Below are positions 1 through 7,846 of a stretch of 11,437 nt of DNA, in pieces (position 1 is the first letter of the stretch; the number at the start of each line of letters is the position of its first letter). Source of the stretch: JAJTHY01 sp964458795 (GTDB taxonomy: Bacteria > Pseudomonadota > Alphaproteobacteria > Rickettsiales > Midichloriaceae); contig CAYWJW010000051.1 of NCBI GenBank assembly GCA_964458795.1, forward strand, positions 1 through 11,437. Direction: 5' to 3'. Under the pieces are notes generated by a model. That model did not search any database. It saw nothing but the letters and a program-made list of their open reading frames with translations, and was not told the DNA's origin. Both the position numbers and the translations under genes were made by a program.

Positions 1-6
1 AATGCA

Positions 7-1725
7 ATGCTTAAAGCGTTGGGAAACTTAATATATAATGTTCAGTGTGCTGAGTTTGAGCGGTCTAATATAAATTTAGCTGGTGCACTTTTTTTAGTTC
101 GGGCAAACAAATTTAAGCCACAATTCTTAAATTGCGTTTTGCAAATTGCACCAGAATTGTTAACTCAAGAATATTACCTTTCTACAGAACATAAAAATAT
201 ACATAAGATTAAGGGTCAATATTATGCTGGAAATATAACACGCGATACACCGAAAACCATAAGACTTCTTACCCCTTTACGAATGGCTGTGAAGAATAGA
301 AGTACTGCTATGGTCACGGCGGTTCTAGAGCATCCAGCATTTTTGGAAGCTATGAATGCTAATGTTGAAGTTATTTGCGATCAACTCTTTTCCACTTATA
401 TGTATGCCTTGCGCTGGTATGATGAAACTGCACCTGGATCTAATACTGCAGGGCAAATGCTTAGGCAGATACAAGAATCTGGGCAGACCGTGTCGGCAGA
501 AGTGTTTGAAGCCAATCAGCAACATATCCTTGATTTATTGCTGAATAGCTGTAAGCAGGCGATGCGCATAGCTAGAGAGCAGAACAAGAATTTACTACCA
601 AAAAGCTTGATGAAAACCTTTATTTTTGATGGTATGGCAGGAGAGGCATTCACCAAACATCACAAAAATAATCTAATAAACTTGCAGCTTCAAAAAATGC
701 TGGAAATATGCAAGTCATATTATGGTTCTGAGGATGAATTAACGAAGGCAAAGGCTGCAGGCCTTTATCCAAATCCTCATGCTATAATACATCTTATGAG
801 CCTTCAGCTGCTTATAGCCAAACAAGAAACTCCAAAGATTGTTGAAAAATTTTTGGAACTTTTTGGCAAGATACTCGAAGAATTGGATCCAGTCCTCCTG
901 CATGAGTTTTTGAATATAGAAGGGATGGCAGATAACCAATACTTTGGTTGGAGCAAAGTGGTATTACCATTTTCTGAGTGGATTAGACTTAATGAAAAGC
1001 CTAAATTCTTTGCTTGTATACAAGGGTTTGAATGTCAATTATCACTACAATCAGATCTTAAATCGCTTGTACGGAACAAAGATTTGAGAATTCTTGCAGT
1101 CGCTAATGCACCTTTTTCTGAGGTGATTGAGCAAAATATTGAGATCGTTTGTGATAGACTCATTCGCTCATATATGTGGGCTTTGGTTTATTATCACAAA
1201 GATGCAACAGTAAATCGTACATATAGTAGCCCAGAAGAATTATTTAATGCGCAAAAAGATTTTGCGTTAAACATAACTACTGCACAGGAAAAGATAATTT
1301 TGCAGGTGCTATCAAATGCTTGTAAAAAGGCAATGGTAATGGCTGCGATGCAGGGTAAAAAGGAGTGGTGCTTGAAGGAGATTAATACTTTACATATTAG
1401 TGGCATAGCTGGTGAGGGGTTTTTACAACATACAAATTTTGCGCTGCTAAAATATCAACAAGCTGAGCTTGGAAAAATATTTAAAGTCTTTGACGAGCAA
1501 GAAGCTGAGCAGAAACGCAATGCTGCCGCAATGAGCGAATTGAGAGTGCTCAGCCCAACAACTACGACTACAACTACGGCCACTATACCACCTCTAGCTA
1601 GCAGCAGCTCACCCACTAGCACTAGTCTTGCTAACACCTATATACCAACAGACTGTATAAAAGCTGTTATTGCTATAGCTTGTCTCCTATTATTCCAAAA
1701 CACTATAGGTGGAAATGAGCGGTAG
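7..1725 (+). CDS. Unrecognised two-module protein with C-terminal membrane anchor (possibly 5' partial)
   Basis: I do not recognise this family. The 572-residue product contains two diverged copies of one long module, offset by about 258 residues. Matching blocks are NVEVICDQLFSTYMYAL (119-135) with NIEIVCDRLIRSYMWAL (377-393), LLLNSCKQAM (177-186) with VLSNACKKAM (434-443), and DGMAGEAFTKH (208-218) with SGIAGEGFLQH (465-475). Similarity probably extends N-terminally to about residues 40 and 290. Residues 88-110 (LTPLRMAVKNRSTAMV...) resemble an ankyrin-repeat helix pair, but no ankyrin array is visible. Residues 516-545 are a low-complexity Thr/Ser/Pro linker containing seven consecutive Thr, followed by a hydrophobic segment at about 550-568 and a short polar tail. 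This layout suggests a tail-anchored membrane protein. There is no N-terminal signal peptide if the ATG at 7 is the start, but the frame is open to base 1, so the gene may begin upstream. It converges on the RND gene with 52 bp between the stops. Function is unknown; a secreted or surface host-interaction protein is speculation. Confidence 0.85.
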   Translation: MLKALGNLIYNVQCAEFERSNINLAGALFLVRANKFKPQFLNCVLQIAPELLTQEYYLSTEHKNIHKIKGQYYAGNITRDTPKTIRLLTPLRMAVKNRSTAMVTAVLEHPAFLEAMNANVEVICDQLFSTYMYALRWYDETAPGSNTAGQMLRQIQESGQTVSAEVFEANQQHILDLLLNSCKQAMRIAREQNKNLLPKSLMKTFIFDGMAGEAFTKHHKNNLINLQLQKMLEICKSYYGSEDELTKAKAAGLYPNPHAIIHLMSLQLLIAKQETPKIVEKFLELFGKILEELDPVLLHEFLNIEGMADNQYFGWSKVVLPFSEWIRLNEKPKFFACIQGFECQLSLQSDLKSLVRNKDLRILAVANAPFSEVIEQNIEIVCDRLIRSYMWALVYYHKDATVNRTYSSPEELFNAQKDFALNITTAQEKIILQVLSNACKKAMVMAAMQGKKEWCLKEINTLHISGIAGEGFLQHTNFALLKYQQAELGKIFKVFDEQEAEQKRNAAAMSELRVLSPTTTTTTTATIPPLASSSSPTSTSLANTYIPTDCIKAVIAIACLLLFQNTIGGNER

Positions 1726-1777
1726 GTAATACCAATTCCAGCATGCGCGAGGATGAGGAGAGTGTTAGTGATAGGAA

Positions 1778-4700
1778 TCAGGTTTTATTATCACCCACAC
1801 GGTCAAACCGTTTGCCGAGTAGCAGTAAGCATGGGGTGAAGAAAAGGGTTAGTACTGTTGCGAATGATAATCCACCAGCAATCGATGCCGCTAGTTGCCG
1901 CCACCATTGGCTGGATGGAGCATCAAGCGATAGTTCTCGGTCTATGATGTTTATGGTTAAGCCAAACACCATTGGCAATAGGCCGAGTATTGCGGTAACT
2001 GCAGTTAGAAGAATTGGACGCAGCCTTTGCACCCCTGCTCTTATAATGGATTCATGGACATCTAAGCCTTCATGACGCATATGCTGATACGTATCTATAA
2101 ATAAAATGTTATTATTTAGCACTATACCACCAAGCGCTATAATACCTACTCCGCACATAACAATACCAAACGGTTGCCAGGTTATAATAAGCCCCAACAT
2201 CACACCAACCGTGGATAAAAATACCGCGCTCATAACAACTATGGTTTGATAGTAGCTATTAAACTGTATCAACATAATGGTAAACATCATAATGAGTGTG
2301 AGCATAAATGCCCCAAACAGAAAGCTGCCAGCCTCTTGTTGATCTTGATCCTCACCTTTGAATTTAATAGTTACTTCTTTATCAAGGTTCGAGGCGCTAA
2401 TCCAACGTTTAAGTTCCGTAAGCTTTGTATCGACTAACTTTCCTCTAGCAACTTCAGACTTTATAGTAACTACTCTATCTCTATTAACTTTTTTAATTTT
2501 ACCTATTTTGGGCTCTGCTGTTTTAGTCATAAAATTAGACATAGGAACAGATCTGCCATCTGAGGATATAACATTCACCCGGTCTAGATTTTTAATTGTT
2601 CTATATTCCTCTGGAAAGCGTAACAATATATCAACTTCATTGTCAGCATCATCTGGCCTATATGAAGTGAGTAACAAGCCATTACTAATAAGCTTGATTG
2701 TGTACCCTATATCCATAATTGAAATGCCGTACCTAGCTGCTTTCTCTCTATCCGGCACTAAATGCCACTCAATTGCACTTTTAGATCGACTATCTTCGAC
2801 TTGATCAAACTCTGGATCTTTCTTCATATACTCCAAAATACTATTGGCCACTTCATTAGCTTTTGAAAAATCCCTAGCGGTTATATCAAAATTAATAGGC
2901 TTTTCTGGAGGCGGTCCACCTTGGTTTTCTGTTAGTTGCAATACTATACCACTAATATCTGCAAGTCTGTGACGAATATCTTCCAAAATAACTTTTGATT
3001 TTCTTCGCTTATCCCAATCTACATACTCAATAAACATTGTGCCAATTGTACCCTCAGGCAAATTATTTTCATTCTCAAAATTGCCCGCTTTTGTGTAGAA
3101 CACCTTAATTTCTTTATTCATATCCAGTACGCGATTTTCAACTTCTCTCATTATGTTGCTTCTTTCTTCAAGAGATAAATTTCCGGGTGAAACTATAGAG
3201 ATGCTGGCACTCTCAGGCTCTGTTTTAGGAAAGAACTCCACACCCGTACCAAAAATAACAAAGAAAGAATACACACCTACAAGCACACCAATGATAGAAT
3301 ATACAAACCCTCTTGGATGATTTAGTACTGTTTTTAGTAGCTGATAGTAAATATCAGTAATTTTATCTAAAGACTGCAGGTCAACCCGATCAATCGATTT
3401 TGGATCCCAATCCTTACGGGGTTTTGCATGCTCTGGCACACCAAACAATGGACCTAAAGTTGGTTGAATGAAAAGGGCAAATAATAGAGAGCTAGTGAGA
3501 ATTGCTACGACGGTAATCGGCATGTAGCGCATAAACTGCCCTACCACTCCAGGCCAAAAGAGCAGTGGCAAAAACACTACAATTTTAACTAAAGTAGAAG
3601 TCACGATCGGCCACATCATACGCTTTGCAGACAGGACAAATGCCTTGTTTACAGGCACACCTTCCATCATTATTCTATCCGCATATTCACTTACTACTAT
3701 TGCATCATCTACTATCATACCTACAGTTAATATTAGACTGAATAAAACTACTACATTCAGTGTATATCCAAAAAGGGATAGAAAAAGTATTCCAGCTAGA
3801 AAAGAAGTCGGTATAGACAGTGATATCAGCATAGCTGATCTAGGACCCACTGCGACTATAACAATAAGAACCACCAGCAATACTGCTATTATTATATTGT
3901 TCTCCAAATCGGTAACCATCTCCATAATTTCATGGGATTGATCGCCGGAGTAAACCACCTCTATATTGGATGGAATATATGCGCGTTCTTTTTCAACCAC
4001 TTCCTTAATCCGCGCCACTGTATTTATGATATTTTCACCACTACGTTTTGAAACTTCAAGCACCACCGCTGGCCGTCCATTCACTCGCGCAATATTTTCC
4101 GCTTCTTTATATGTTCTTCTGATTTCAGCCACATCCCGTAGTTTTATTACAGCATCTCCATTAACTTTAACCGGAAACTCCATCAAACTTTTGTAATCAT
4201 CAATGAGGCTTGGTACTTTAATGGAAAATTCGCCAGACTTATTCCTCAATGATCCTGCCGCTATTAATTTGTTATTCTCACTAATAATTCGCTGAATGAC
4301 CGTAACTGGAAGCTTGTATGCTTCTAAATATTCAGGTTTAATTATCACTTCAAGCGCATCTATTTTATTGCCACCTATATCTACCTTTAGCACGCCAGGA
4401 ACTGTTTCAATTTTATTGCGTAGTGCCCGCGCTTGTTCAATCAGCATACGCTCAGGGGCGTCTCCGGTTAGTATTACATTGAGGACAGGAAATAGACTTA
4501 AGTTTATCTCATGAACTGTAGGTTTCTTAGCTTCTGCAGGCAATAGAAATTCTGCATCTTGTGTTTTATTACGCACATCGTTTAATGCTTTCTCGCTATT
4601 AAATCCAGCTTTGAATTCCATAAGGATAAATGCTCCACCTTCGCTTGCGTATGTGGTCATTTCCTTCATACCATCTATGCCTTTTAAGCTAGTTTCCAGT

Positions 4701-4900
4701 GGCTTGGCAAGCAGTCTCTCAGCGTCTTGAGGAGATATACCGTCAAGTGTAACCATGGTGTAAATAATTGGGATTTTAACATCAGGGTTACTTTCTTTAG
4801 GTATATTTAAATAACTGAATAAACCCCAAATAACTATTACCGCCAATACTAAAATAGTGACTCTACTTCTATCTACAAATCCATCTATTAATCCACGCAC
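1778..4900 (-). CDS. RND-family inner-membrane efflux transporter (AcrB/HAE-like)
   Basis: This is a proton-driven exporter of the resistance-nodulation-division superfamily, expected as an inner-membrane trimer. At 1040 residues it has the usual family length. It shows the duplicated RND plan: TM1 at about 13-31, a first periplasmic loop to about 335, a TM2-TM6 block at about 336-487, a second TM at about 532-551, a second periplasmic loop to about 858, and a final TM block at about 859-1028. TM4 carries the proton-relay pair in GMIVDDAIVV (D398, D399). The position matching the AcrB TM10 lysine lies in VLNNNILFID and is Asn (about N929), a variant known from AcrB relatives of the NNA/NNN type. 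The start is GTG at 4900, preceded by GGAG at a 5-base spacing; an ATG two bases upstream is out of frame. It is the last gene of the pth-ychF run, 20 bp after the FKBP-like gene. No membrane-fusion protein or outer-membrane factor is adjacent, so the substrate and partners are unknown. Confidence 0.95.
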   Translation of the reverse strand: MRGLIDGFVDRSRVTILVLAVIVIWGLFSYLNIPKESNPDVKIPIIYTMVTLDGISPQDAERLLAKPLETSLKGIDGMKEMTTYASEGGAFILMEFKAGFNSEKALNDVRNKTQDAEFLLPAEAKKPTVHEINLSLFPVLNVILTGDAPERMLIEQARALRNKIETVPGVLKVDIGGNKIDALEVIIKPEYLEAYKLPVTVIQRIISENNKLIAAGSLRNKSGEFSIKVPSLIDDYKSLMEFPVKVNGDAVIKLRDVAEIRRTYKEAENIARVNGRPAVVLEVSKRSGENIINTVARIKEVVEKERAYIPSNIEVVYSGDQSHEIMEMVTDLENNIIIAVLLVVLIVIVAVGPRSAMLISLSIPTSFLAGILFLSLFGYTLNVVVLFSLILTVGMIVDDAIVVSEYADRIMMEGVPVNKAFVLSAKRMMWPIVTSTLVKIVVFLPLLFWPGVVGQFMRYMPITVVAILTSSLLFALFIQPTLGPLFGVPEHAKPRKDWDPKSIDRVDLQSLDKITDIYYQLLKTVLNHPRGFVYSIIGVLVGVYSFFVIFGTGVEFFPKTEPESASISIVSPGNLSLEERSNIMREVENRVLDMNKEIKVFYTKAGNFENENNLPEGTIGTMFIEYVDWDKRRKSKVILEDIRHRLADISGIVLQLTENQGGPPPEKPINFDITARDFSKANEVANSILEYMKKDPEFDQVEDSRSKSAIEWHLVPDREKAARYGISIMDIGYTIKLISNGLLLTSYRPDDADNEVDILLRFPEEYRTIKNLDRVNVISSDGRSVPMSNFMTKTAEPKIGKIKKVNRDRVVTIKSEVARGKLVDTKLTELKRWISASNLDKEVTIKFKGEDQDQQEAGSFLFGAFMLTLIMMFTIMLIQFNSYYQTIVVMSAVFLSTVGVMLGLIITWQPFGIVMCGVGIIALGGIVLNNNILFIDTYQHMRHEGLDVHESIIRAGVQRLRPILLTAVTAILGLLPMVFGLTINIIDRELSLDAPSSQWWRQLAASIAGGLSFATVLTLFFTPCLLLLGKRFDRVGDNKT

Positions 4901-4905
4901 ATATA

Positions 4906-4909
4906 CTCC
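4906..4909 (-). promoter_or_regulatory. Ribosome binding site fixing the GTG start of the RND gene
   Basis: GGAG lies five bases before GTG at 4900-4898. The overlapping ATG at 4902-4900 is out of frame, so the GTG is the start supported by both frame and spacing. Confidence 0.65.
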
Positions 4910-4920
4910 GTTAGATTCTA

Positions 4921-5442
4921 TTACTCATTAATACTTTCGCGAGAAGGTTCAATAATGCTTATCAACTCAATATGGTAATTTGTATTACCAGATTTAAATT
5001 CGCGCTTATCACCAACTCTAAGGCCTATCAGCATTTTATCAACATCTTTGGGTAAATTATTTTTACCTATGATAACTTCTTCAGGAGAGGGCATGAATGG
5101 TGGCATTGGATTGGTTGAGTAATAAACAATCAAGGCTTTATCCCCGACCTTGCTTATATACCCATCAGTAGTAGTTCCAGTAGGTAATTCCTTGAGCTGT
5201 TTGTTGTGCTCAATTTTTTTATTTATCTCTCTTCCAAAAACAAATAGTATTGCTCTCTCCCACCATGTTTTGTCAGGATTATTTGGATCAATCTCCATCA
5301 CATAGCGGGCTCCGGCTGCACTATTAGGCACTTCCACTTCCGAAGAAGATTTATCACTGATATTATAGTATGCCAAGCATGCTATAAAAATTATGGCTAA
5401 TATGGTAAAACTGCGGCTATTATAATTAAATATCGGCAACAT
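4921..5442 (-). CDS. Membrane-anchored protein with degenerate FKBP-like domain
   Basis: This 173-residue protein starts with a short positively charged N-terminus and a hydrophobic segment at about 11-27 (SFTILAIIFIACLAYY), which fits an uncleaved signal anchor placing the rest in the periplasm. Residues about 90-164 resemble the core of an FKBP peptidyl-prolyl isomerase in pattern and order: GDKALIVYY, then EEVIIGKNNLPKDVDKMLIGLRVGDKREF, then YHIELISI. These would correspond to the FKBP strand, the IG-x-x-x-V/I-x-G-x-x-G-M-x-x-G-E-K-R region, and the closing strand. The usual aromatic active-site residues are mostly not recognisable, so catalysis is doubtful. The start ATG has GGAG five bases upstream. 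The gene lies 23 bp after ychF and 20 bp before the RND transporter, so it may assist folding or assembly of that transporter; this is inference from position only. Confidence 0.8.
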   Translation of the reverse strand: MLPIFNYNSRSFTILAIIFIACLAYYNISDKSSSEVEVPNSAAGARYVMEIDPNNPDKTWWERAILFVFGREINKKIEHNKQLKELPTGTTTDGYISKVGDKALIVYYSTNPMPPFMPSPEEVIIGKNNLPKDVDKMLIGLRVGDKREFKSGNTNYHIELISIIEPSRESINE

Positions 5443-5465
5443 ACACGCTCCATAAACTTGAAAAA

Positions 5466-6560
5466 TTATGTATTAAATCTAAAGTGCATTATATCACCAT
5501 CATTGACTACATAATCTTTTCCTTCAAGTCTTAACTTTCCAGCATCTTTTGCGCCAGATTCGCCACCAAGATCCACATAGTCTCTATATGCTATAGTTTC
5601 AGCTCTTATGAAGCCTTTTTCAAAATCTGTGTGGATAACTCCAGCCGCCTGAGGAGCTAACATGCCCCTAGATATAGTCCAAGCTCTAGCCTCTTTAGGA
5701 CCTACAGTAAAGTAAGTTATAAGACCTAGTAAGTGGTAAGCTGCTCTAATAAGCTTTGTAAGCCCAGTCTCATCAAGCCCTATACTCAATAGAAATTCTT
5801 TCTTCTCATCTTCACTCTCAAGAGAGGCAATCTCAGATTCAATCTGTGCAGAAATCATTACGCATTCCGCGTTTTCTCGTGCAGCTTTTTCCATTACCTT
5901 CTTTGTGCTATCATTGCCTTTGACAACCTCAAGCTCAGAAACATTCATCGCATATAAGACCGGCTTTGACGTTATTATCTGCAAAGCCTTAATAGCTTCT
6001 GCATTTGCTTTATTTATTAGAACACGCGCCGGTTTGCCAGTTTTTAGAACATCTAGCACTTGTTTGATCAACTCAACCTCGGCAAGCAGGTCCTTATTTT
6101 GCTTTGCTTTTTTCTCCAGATTTGGCAGTCGTTTTTCCAAGCTATCCATATCGGCAAATATTGACTCTAACTCTATGATCTCAGCATCACGAATTGGGTC
6201 AACCCCACCTTCTACGTGCACGACATTTTCGTCTTCAAAACAGCGCAATACGTGTACTATTGCGTCGACTTCACGAATATGGGAAAGGAATTGATTCCCA
6301 AGCCCCTCACCTTTACTTGCACCGCGCACAAGACCTGCAATATCAACAAATTCAATTTGTGTTGGAATTATTTTTGCGGAGCTGCCAATACTCGCTATCT
6401 CATCCAATCTTTCATCTGGAACACTAACTCGACCAATATTTGGTTCTATAGTACAGAACGGATAGTTTGCAGCCTCTGCAGCTGCCGTCTGTGTAAGCGC
6501 ATTAAAAAGCGTTGATTTCCCAACATTAGGTAGCCCCACTATCCCGCATCTTATTTCCAT
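5466..6560 (-). CDS. ychF: Redox-regulated ribosome-associated NTPase YchF (Obg family)
   Basis: YchF (OLA1 in eukaryotes) is a near-universal P-loop ATPase/GTPase of the TRAFAC class that binds ribosomes and acts in translation and stress responses in the cytoplasm. The 364-residue product has the Walker A/G1 motif GLPNVGKST (9-17), the G3 motif DIAG (73-76), and NVSE (206-209) in place of the canonical NKxD. That substitution is typical of YchF and is associated with ATP preference. A coiled-coil-like insert follows at about 135-170, and a C-terminal TGS domain runs from about 280 to 363. The longer in-frame TTG at 6578 was rejected: its codons AGG AGA are the Shine-Dalgarno site for the ATG at 6560. 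The first 35 bases overlap the 3' end of pth in another frame, so translation may be coupled. The gene order pth-ychF is common in bacteria. Confidence 0.98.
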   Translation of the reverse strand: MEIRCGIVGLPNVGKSTLFNALTQTAAAEAANYPFCTIEPNIGRVSVPDERLDEIASIGSSAKIIPTQIEFVDIAGLVRGASKGEGLGNQFLSHIREVDAIVHVLRCFEDENVVHVEGGVDPIRDAEIIELESIFADMDSLEKRLPNLEKKAKQNKDLLAEVELIKQVLDVLKTGKPARVLINKANAEAIKALQIITSKPVLYAMNVSELEVVKGNDSTKKVMEKAARENAECVMISAQIESEIASLESEDEKKEFLLSIGLDETGLTKLIRAAYHLLGLITYFTVGPKEARAWTISRGMLAPQAAGVIHTDFEKGFIRAETIAYRDYVDLGGESGAKDAGKLRLEGKDYVVNDGDIMHFRFNT

Positions 6561-7128
6561 TATTATTATTCTCCTCAACTAATTTATTCAAAAATTTATC
6601 AGGCTGCCCATTAAGTAATAGCTCGATATTTCTCACCACATTATCTATTACTTTTTCAATTTTTTCCATTTCTAAATTATTAAAGTTTTTAAGCACATAA
6701 TCGCTAATGTCTCCAAACTCTGGTCTACCTATCCCTATACGCAAGCGATTATAATTTGGGCCGATCGCTCCATCAATAGATTTCAAGCCATTATGTCCAC
6801 CGTTCCCACCACCAATTTTAAGCTTAATACGGGCAGTTTCTAGATCCACATCGTCGTGAATTACCCATAAGTGCTCAGGTTTGATTTTATAAAACATCAT
6901 GGCAGGTAATACAGACCTTGCCGAGAGGTTCATATAAGTCTGTGGTTTGAGAAGAATAATGTTTTTCCCATCTATACTCACTTTTGTATAATACGCAGTA
7001 AATTTTTCCACATAGTTGCCTGTGCCAAACTTACTCGCAATAGCATCAATAAGCATAAATCCCACGTTATGCCTAGTCTTCTCGTACTCTTTACCAGGAT
7101 TTCCAAGGCCAACAAATAATAGATCCAT
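6526..7128 (-). CDS. pth: Peptidyl-tRNA hydrolase
   Basis: Pth is an essential cytoplasmic esterase that releases peptides from peptidyl-tRNAs dropped by stalled ribosomes. The 200-residue sequence has the full signature: GLGNPGKEYEKTRHNVGF near the N-terminus with N10 and catalytic H20, TYMNLS with N67, HDDVDL with D93, and GGGNGGHNGLKS with H112/N113. Length and numbering match the Escherichia coli enzyme closely. The C-terminal 20 residues are Asn-rich and polar and lie partly in the stretch that overlaps ychF. ATG at 7128 has GGAG six bases upstream (7135-7138). It is the first gene of the minus-strand run and is divergent from the RNase D gene, with about 90 bp between them. The ribosomal protein L25 gene often found upstream of pth is absent here. 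Confidence 0.98.
   Translation of the reverse strand: MDLLFVGLGNPGKEYEKTRHNVGFMLIDAIASKFGTGNYVEKFTAYYTKVSIDGKNIILLKPQTYMNLSARSVLPAMMFYKIKPEHLWVIHDDVDLETARIKLKIGGGNGGHNGLKSIDGAIGPNYNRLRIGIGRPEFGDISDYVLKNFNNLEMEKIEKVIDNVVRNIELLLNGQPDKFLNKLVEENNNNGNKMRDSGAT
6571..6576 (-). promoter_or_regulatory. Ribosome binding site deciding the ychF start
   Basis: GAGGAG lies inside the pth coding region, ten bases before ATG at 6560. It overlaps the codons that a TTG start at 6578 would translate, so it supports ATG as the true start. Confidence 0.7.
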
Positions 7129-7134
7129 ATTATA

Positions 7135-7138
7135 CTCC
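7135..7138 (-). promoter_or_regulatory. Ribosome binding site of pth
   Basis: GGAG sits six bases before the pth ATG. The intervening bases spell TATAAT, but lying directly against the start codon they are read here as spacer, not as a -10 box. Confidence 0.6.
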
Positions 7139-7206
7139 GTTCGCTTGAGAAATTATTATTTTATTTTCAGGTAAAAATATACTATTTTGTATCATTACAA
7201 GAATTT

Positions 7207-7214
7207 GAAGAGGA
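7207..7214 (+). promoter_or_regulatory. Strong Shine-Dalgarno site before a probable ATA start
   Basis: GAAGAGGA is the strongest Shine-Dalgarno match upstream of the RNase D frame. The GAGG core ends five bases before ATA at 7219, the expected distance. It is 44 bases before the first conventional in-frame start (GTG at 7258), too far to serve that codon. Confidence 0.6.
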
Positions 7215-7218
7215 TACC

Positions 7219-7830
7219 ATAACTTATCATTATCATAAATATGACTTACCGGATACCGTGCAGCTCAAAGGTGATATTGCCGTAGATACGGAGGCTATGG
7301 GGCTTAATAACCAGCGTGATCGGTTATGCGTCATACAGATTTCTGATGGCAGTGGAGAGGCTCATATAGTGCACTTCCCAACTAAAGAGTTTAAGGCTCC
7401 TAATATAAAAAAATTATTACTTGATAAACAAAGGGTTAAGCTATTCCACTTTGGCCGCTTTGATATTGCCATACTTAAGTACTACTTAGATGTGGACTTG
7501 GAAAATGTATATTGCACCAAGATCGCATCCAGGTTATGTCGGACGTTTGCAGAATTTCATGGCTTAAAAGATCTATGTCATGAGCTCTTAGGCGTTAAAA
7601 TTAACAAACAGCAGCGCACGTCCGATTGGGGTGTAGCAGAGCTGGGGCAGGAACAGATCGCCTATGCTGGTTCTGATGTGCTTTATTTACATGATCTACG
7701 CGCGCAATTAAACATATTGCTGAAGCGAGAAGGGCGCATGGAACTAGCCCAAAAATGCTTCGACTTCCTCCCAACGAGGGCAGCTCTAGACGTAGCAGGC
7801 TGGAATGAGTTTGATATATTTCAACACTAA
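7219..7830 (+). CDS. rnd: RNase D-like DEDDy 3'-5' exonuclease
   Basis: This is a cytoplasmic 3'-5' exoribonuclease of the DEDDy class, in the short alphaproteobacterial form that consists of the exonuclease domain alone without HRDC domains. Counting from the proposed start, Exo I is VDTEAMGL (D23, E25), Exo II is HFGRFD (D82), and Exo III is YAGSDVLYL (Y149, D153). Other family blocks are RDRLCVIQIS, YCTKIASRL, GLKDL, SDWG and the C-terminal FDFLPTRAALDVAGW. Expected roles are tRNA 3' trimming and RNA turnover. The first standard start in frame is GTG at 7258, which would cut off ITYHYHKYDLPD, a stretch that matches the usual N-terminus of this family as I remember it. ATA at 7219 gives 203 residues, the family length, and has a good Shine-Dalgarno site. 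The start is therefore either a rare ATA or a sequence error from ATG. The gene is divergent from pth and stands alone. Confidence 0.9.
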   Translation: MTYHYHKYDLPDTVQLKGDIAVDTEAMGLNNQRDRLCVIQISDGSGEAHIVHFPTKEFKAPNIKKLLLDKQRVKLFHFGRFDIAILKYYLDVDLENVYCTKIASRLCRTFAEFHGLKDLCHELLGVKINKQQRTSDWGVAELGQEQIAYAGSDVLYLHDLRAQLNILLKREGRMELAQKCFDFLPTRAALDVAGWNEFDIFQH

Positions 7831-7846
7831 AACTATAAGTGATTTA

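Noticed and set aside
2358..2804. Open frame of 148 codons on the plus strand inside the RND gene
   Set aside because: It is antisense to a fully conserved RND transporter and its product has no recognisable motif or ribosome binding site.
5905..6294. Open frame of 129 codons on the plus strand inside ychF
   Set aside because: It is the Ser/Thr-rich antisense shadow of the clear YchF coding region.
6561..6578. Upstream TTG start for ychF
   Set aside because: It would translate the Shine-Dalgarno site of the ATG at 6560 and add six residues before the conserved MEIRCGIVGLPNVGKS start.
7129..7134. TATAAT just before pth as a -10 box
   Set aside because: It touches the ATG and forms the spacer between GGAG and the start codon.
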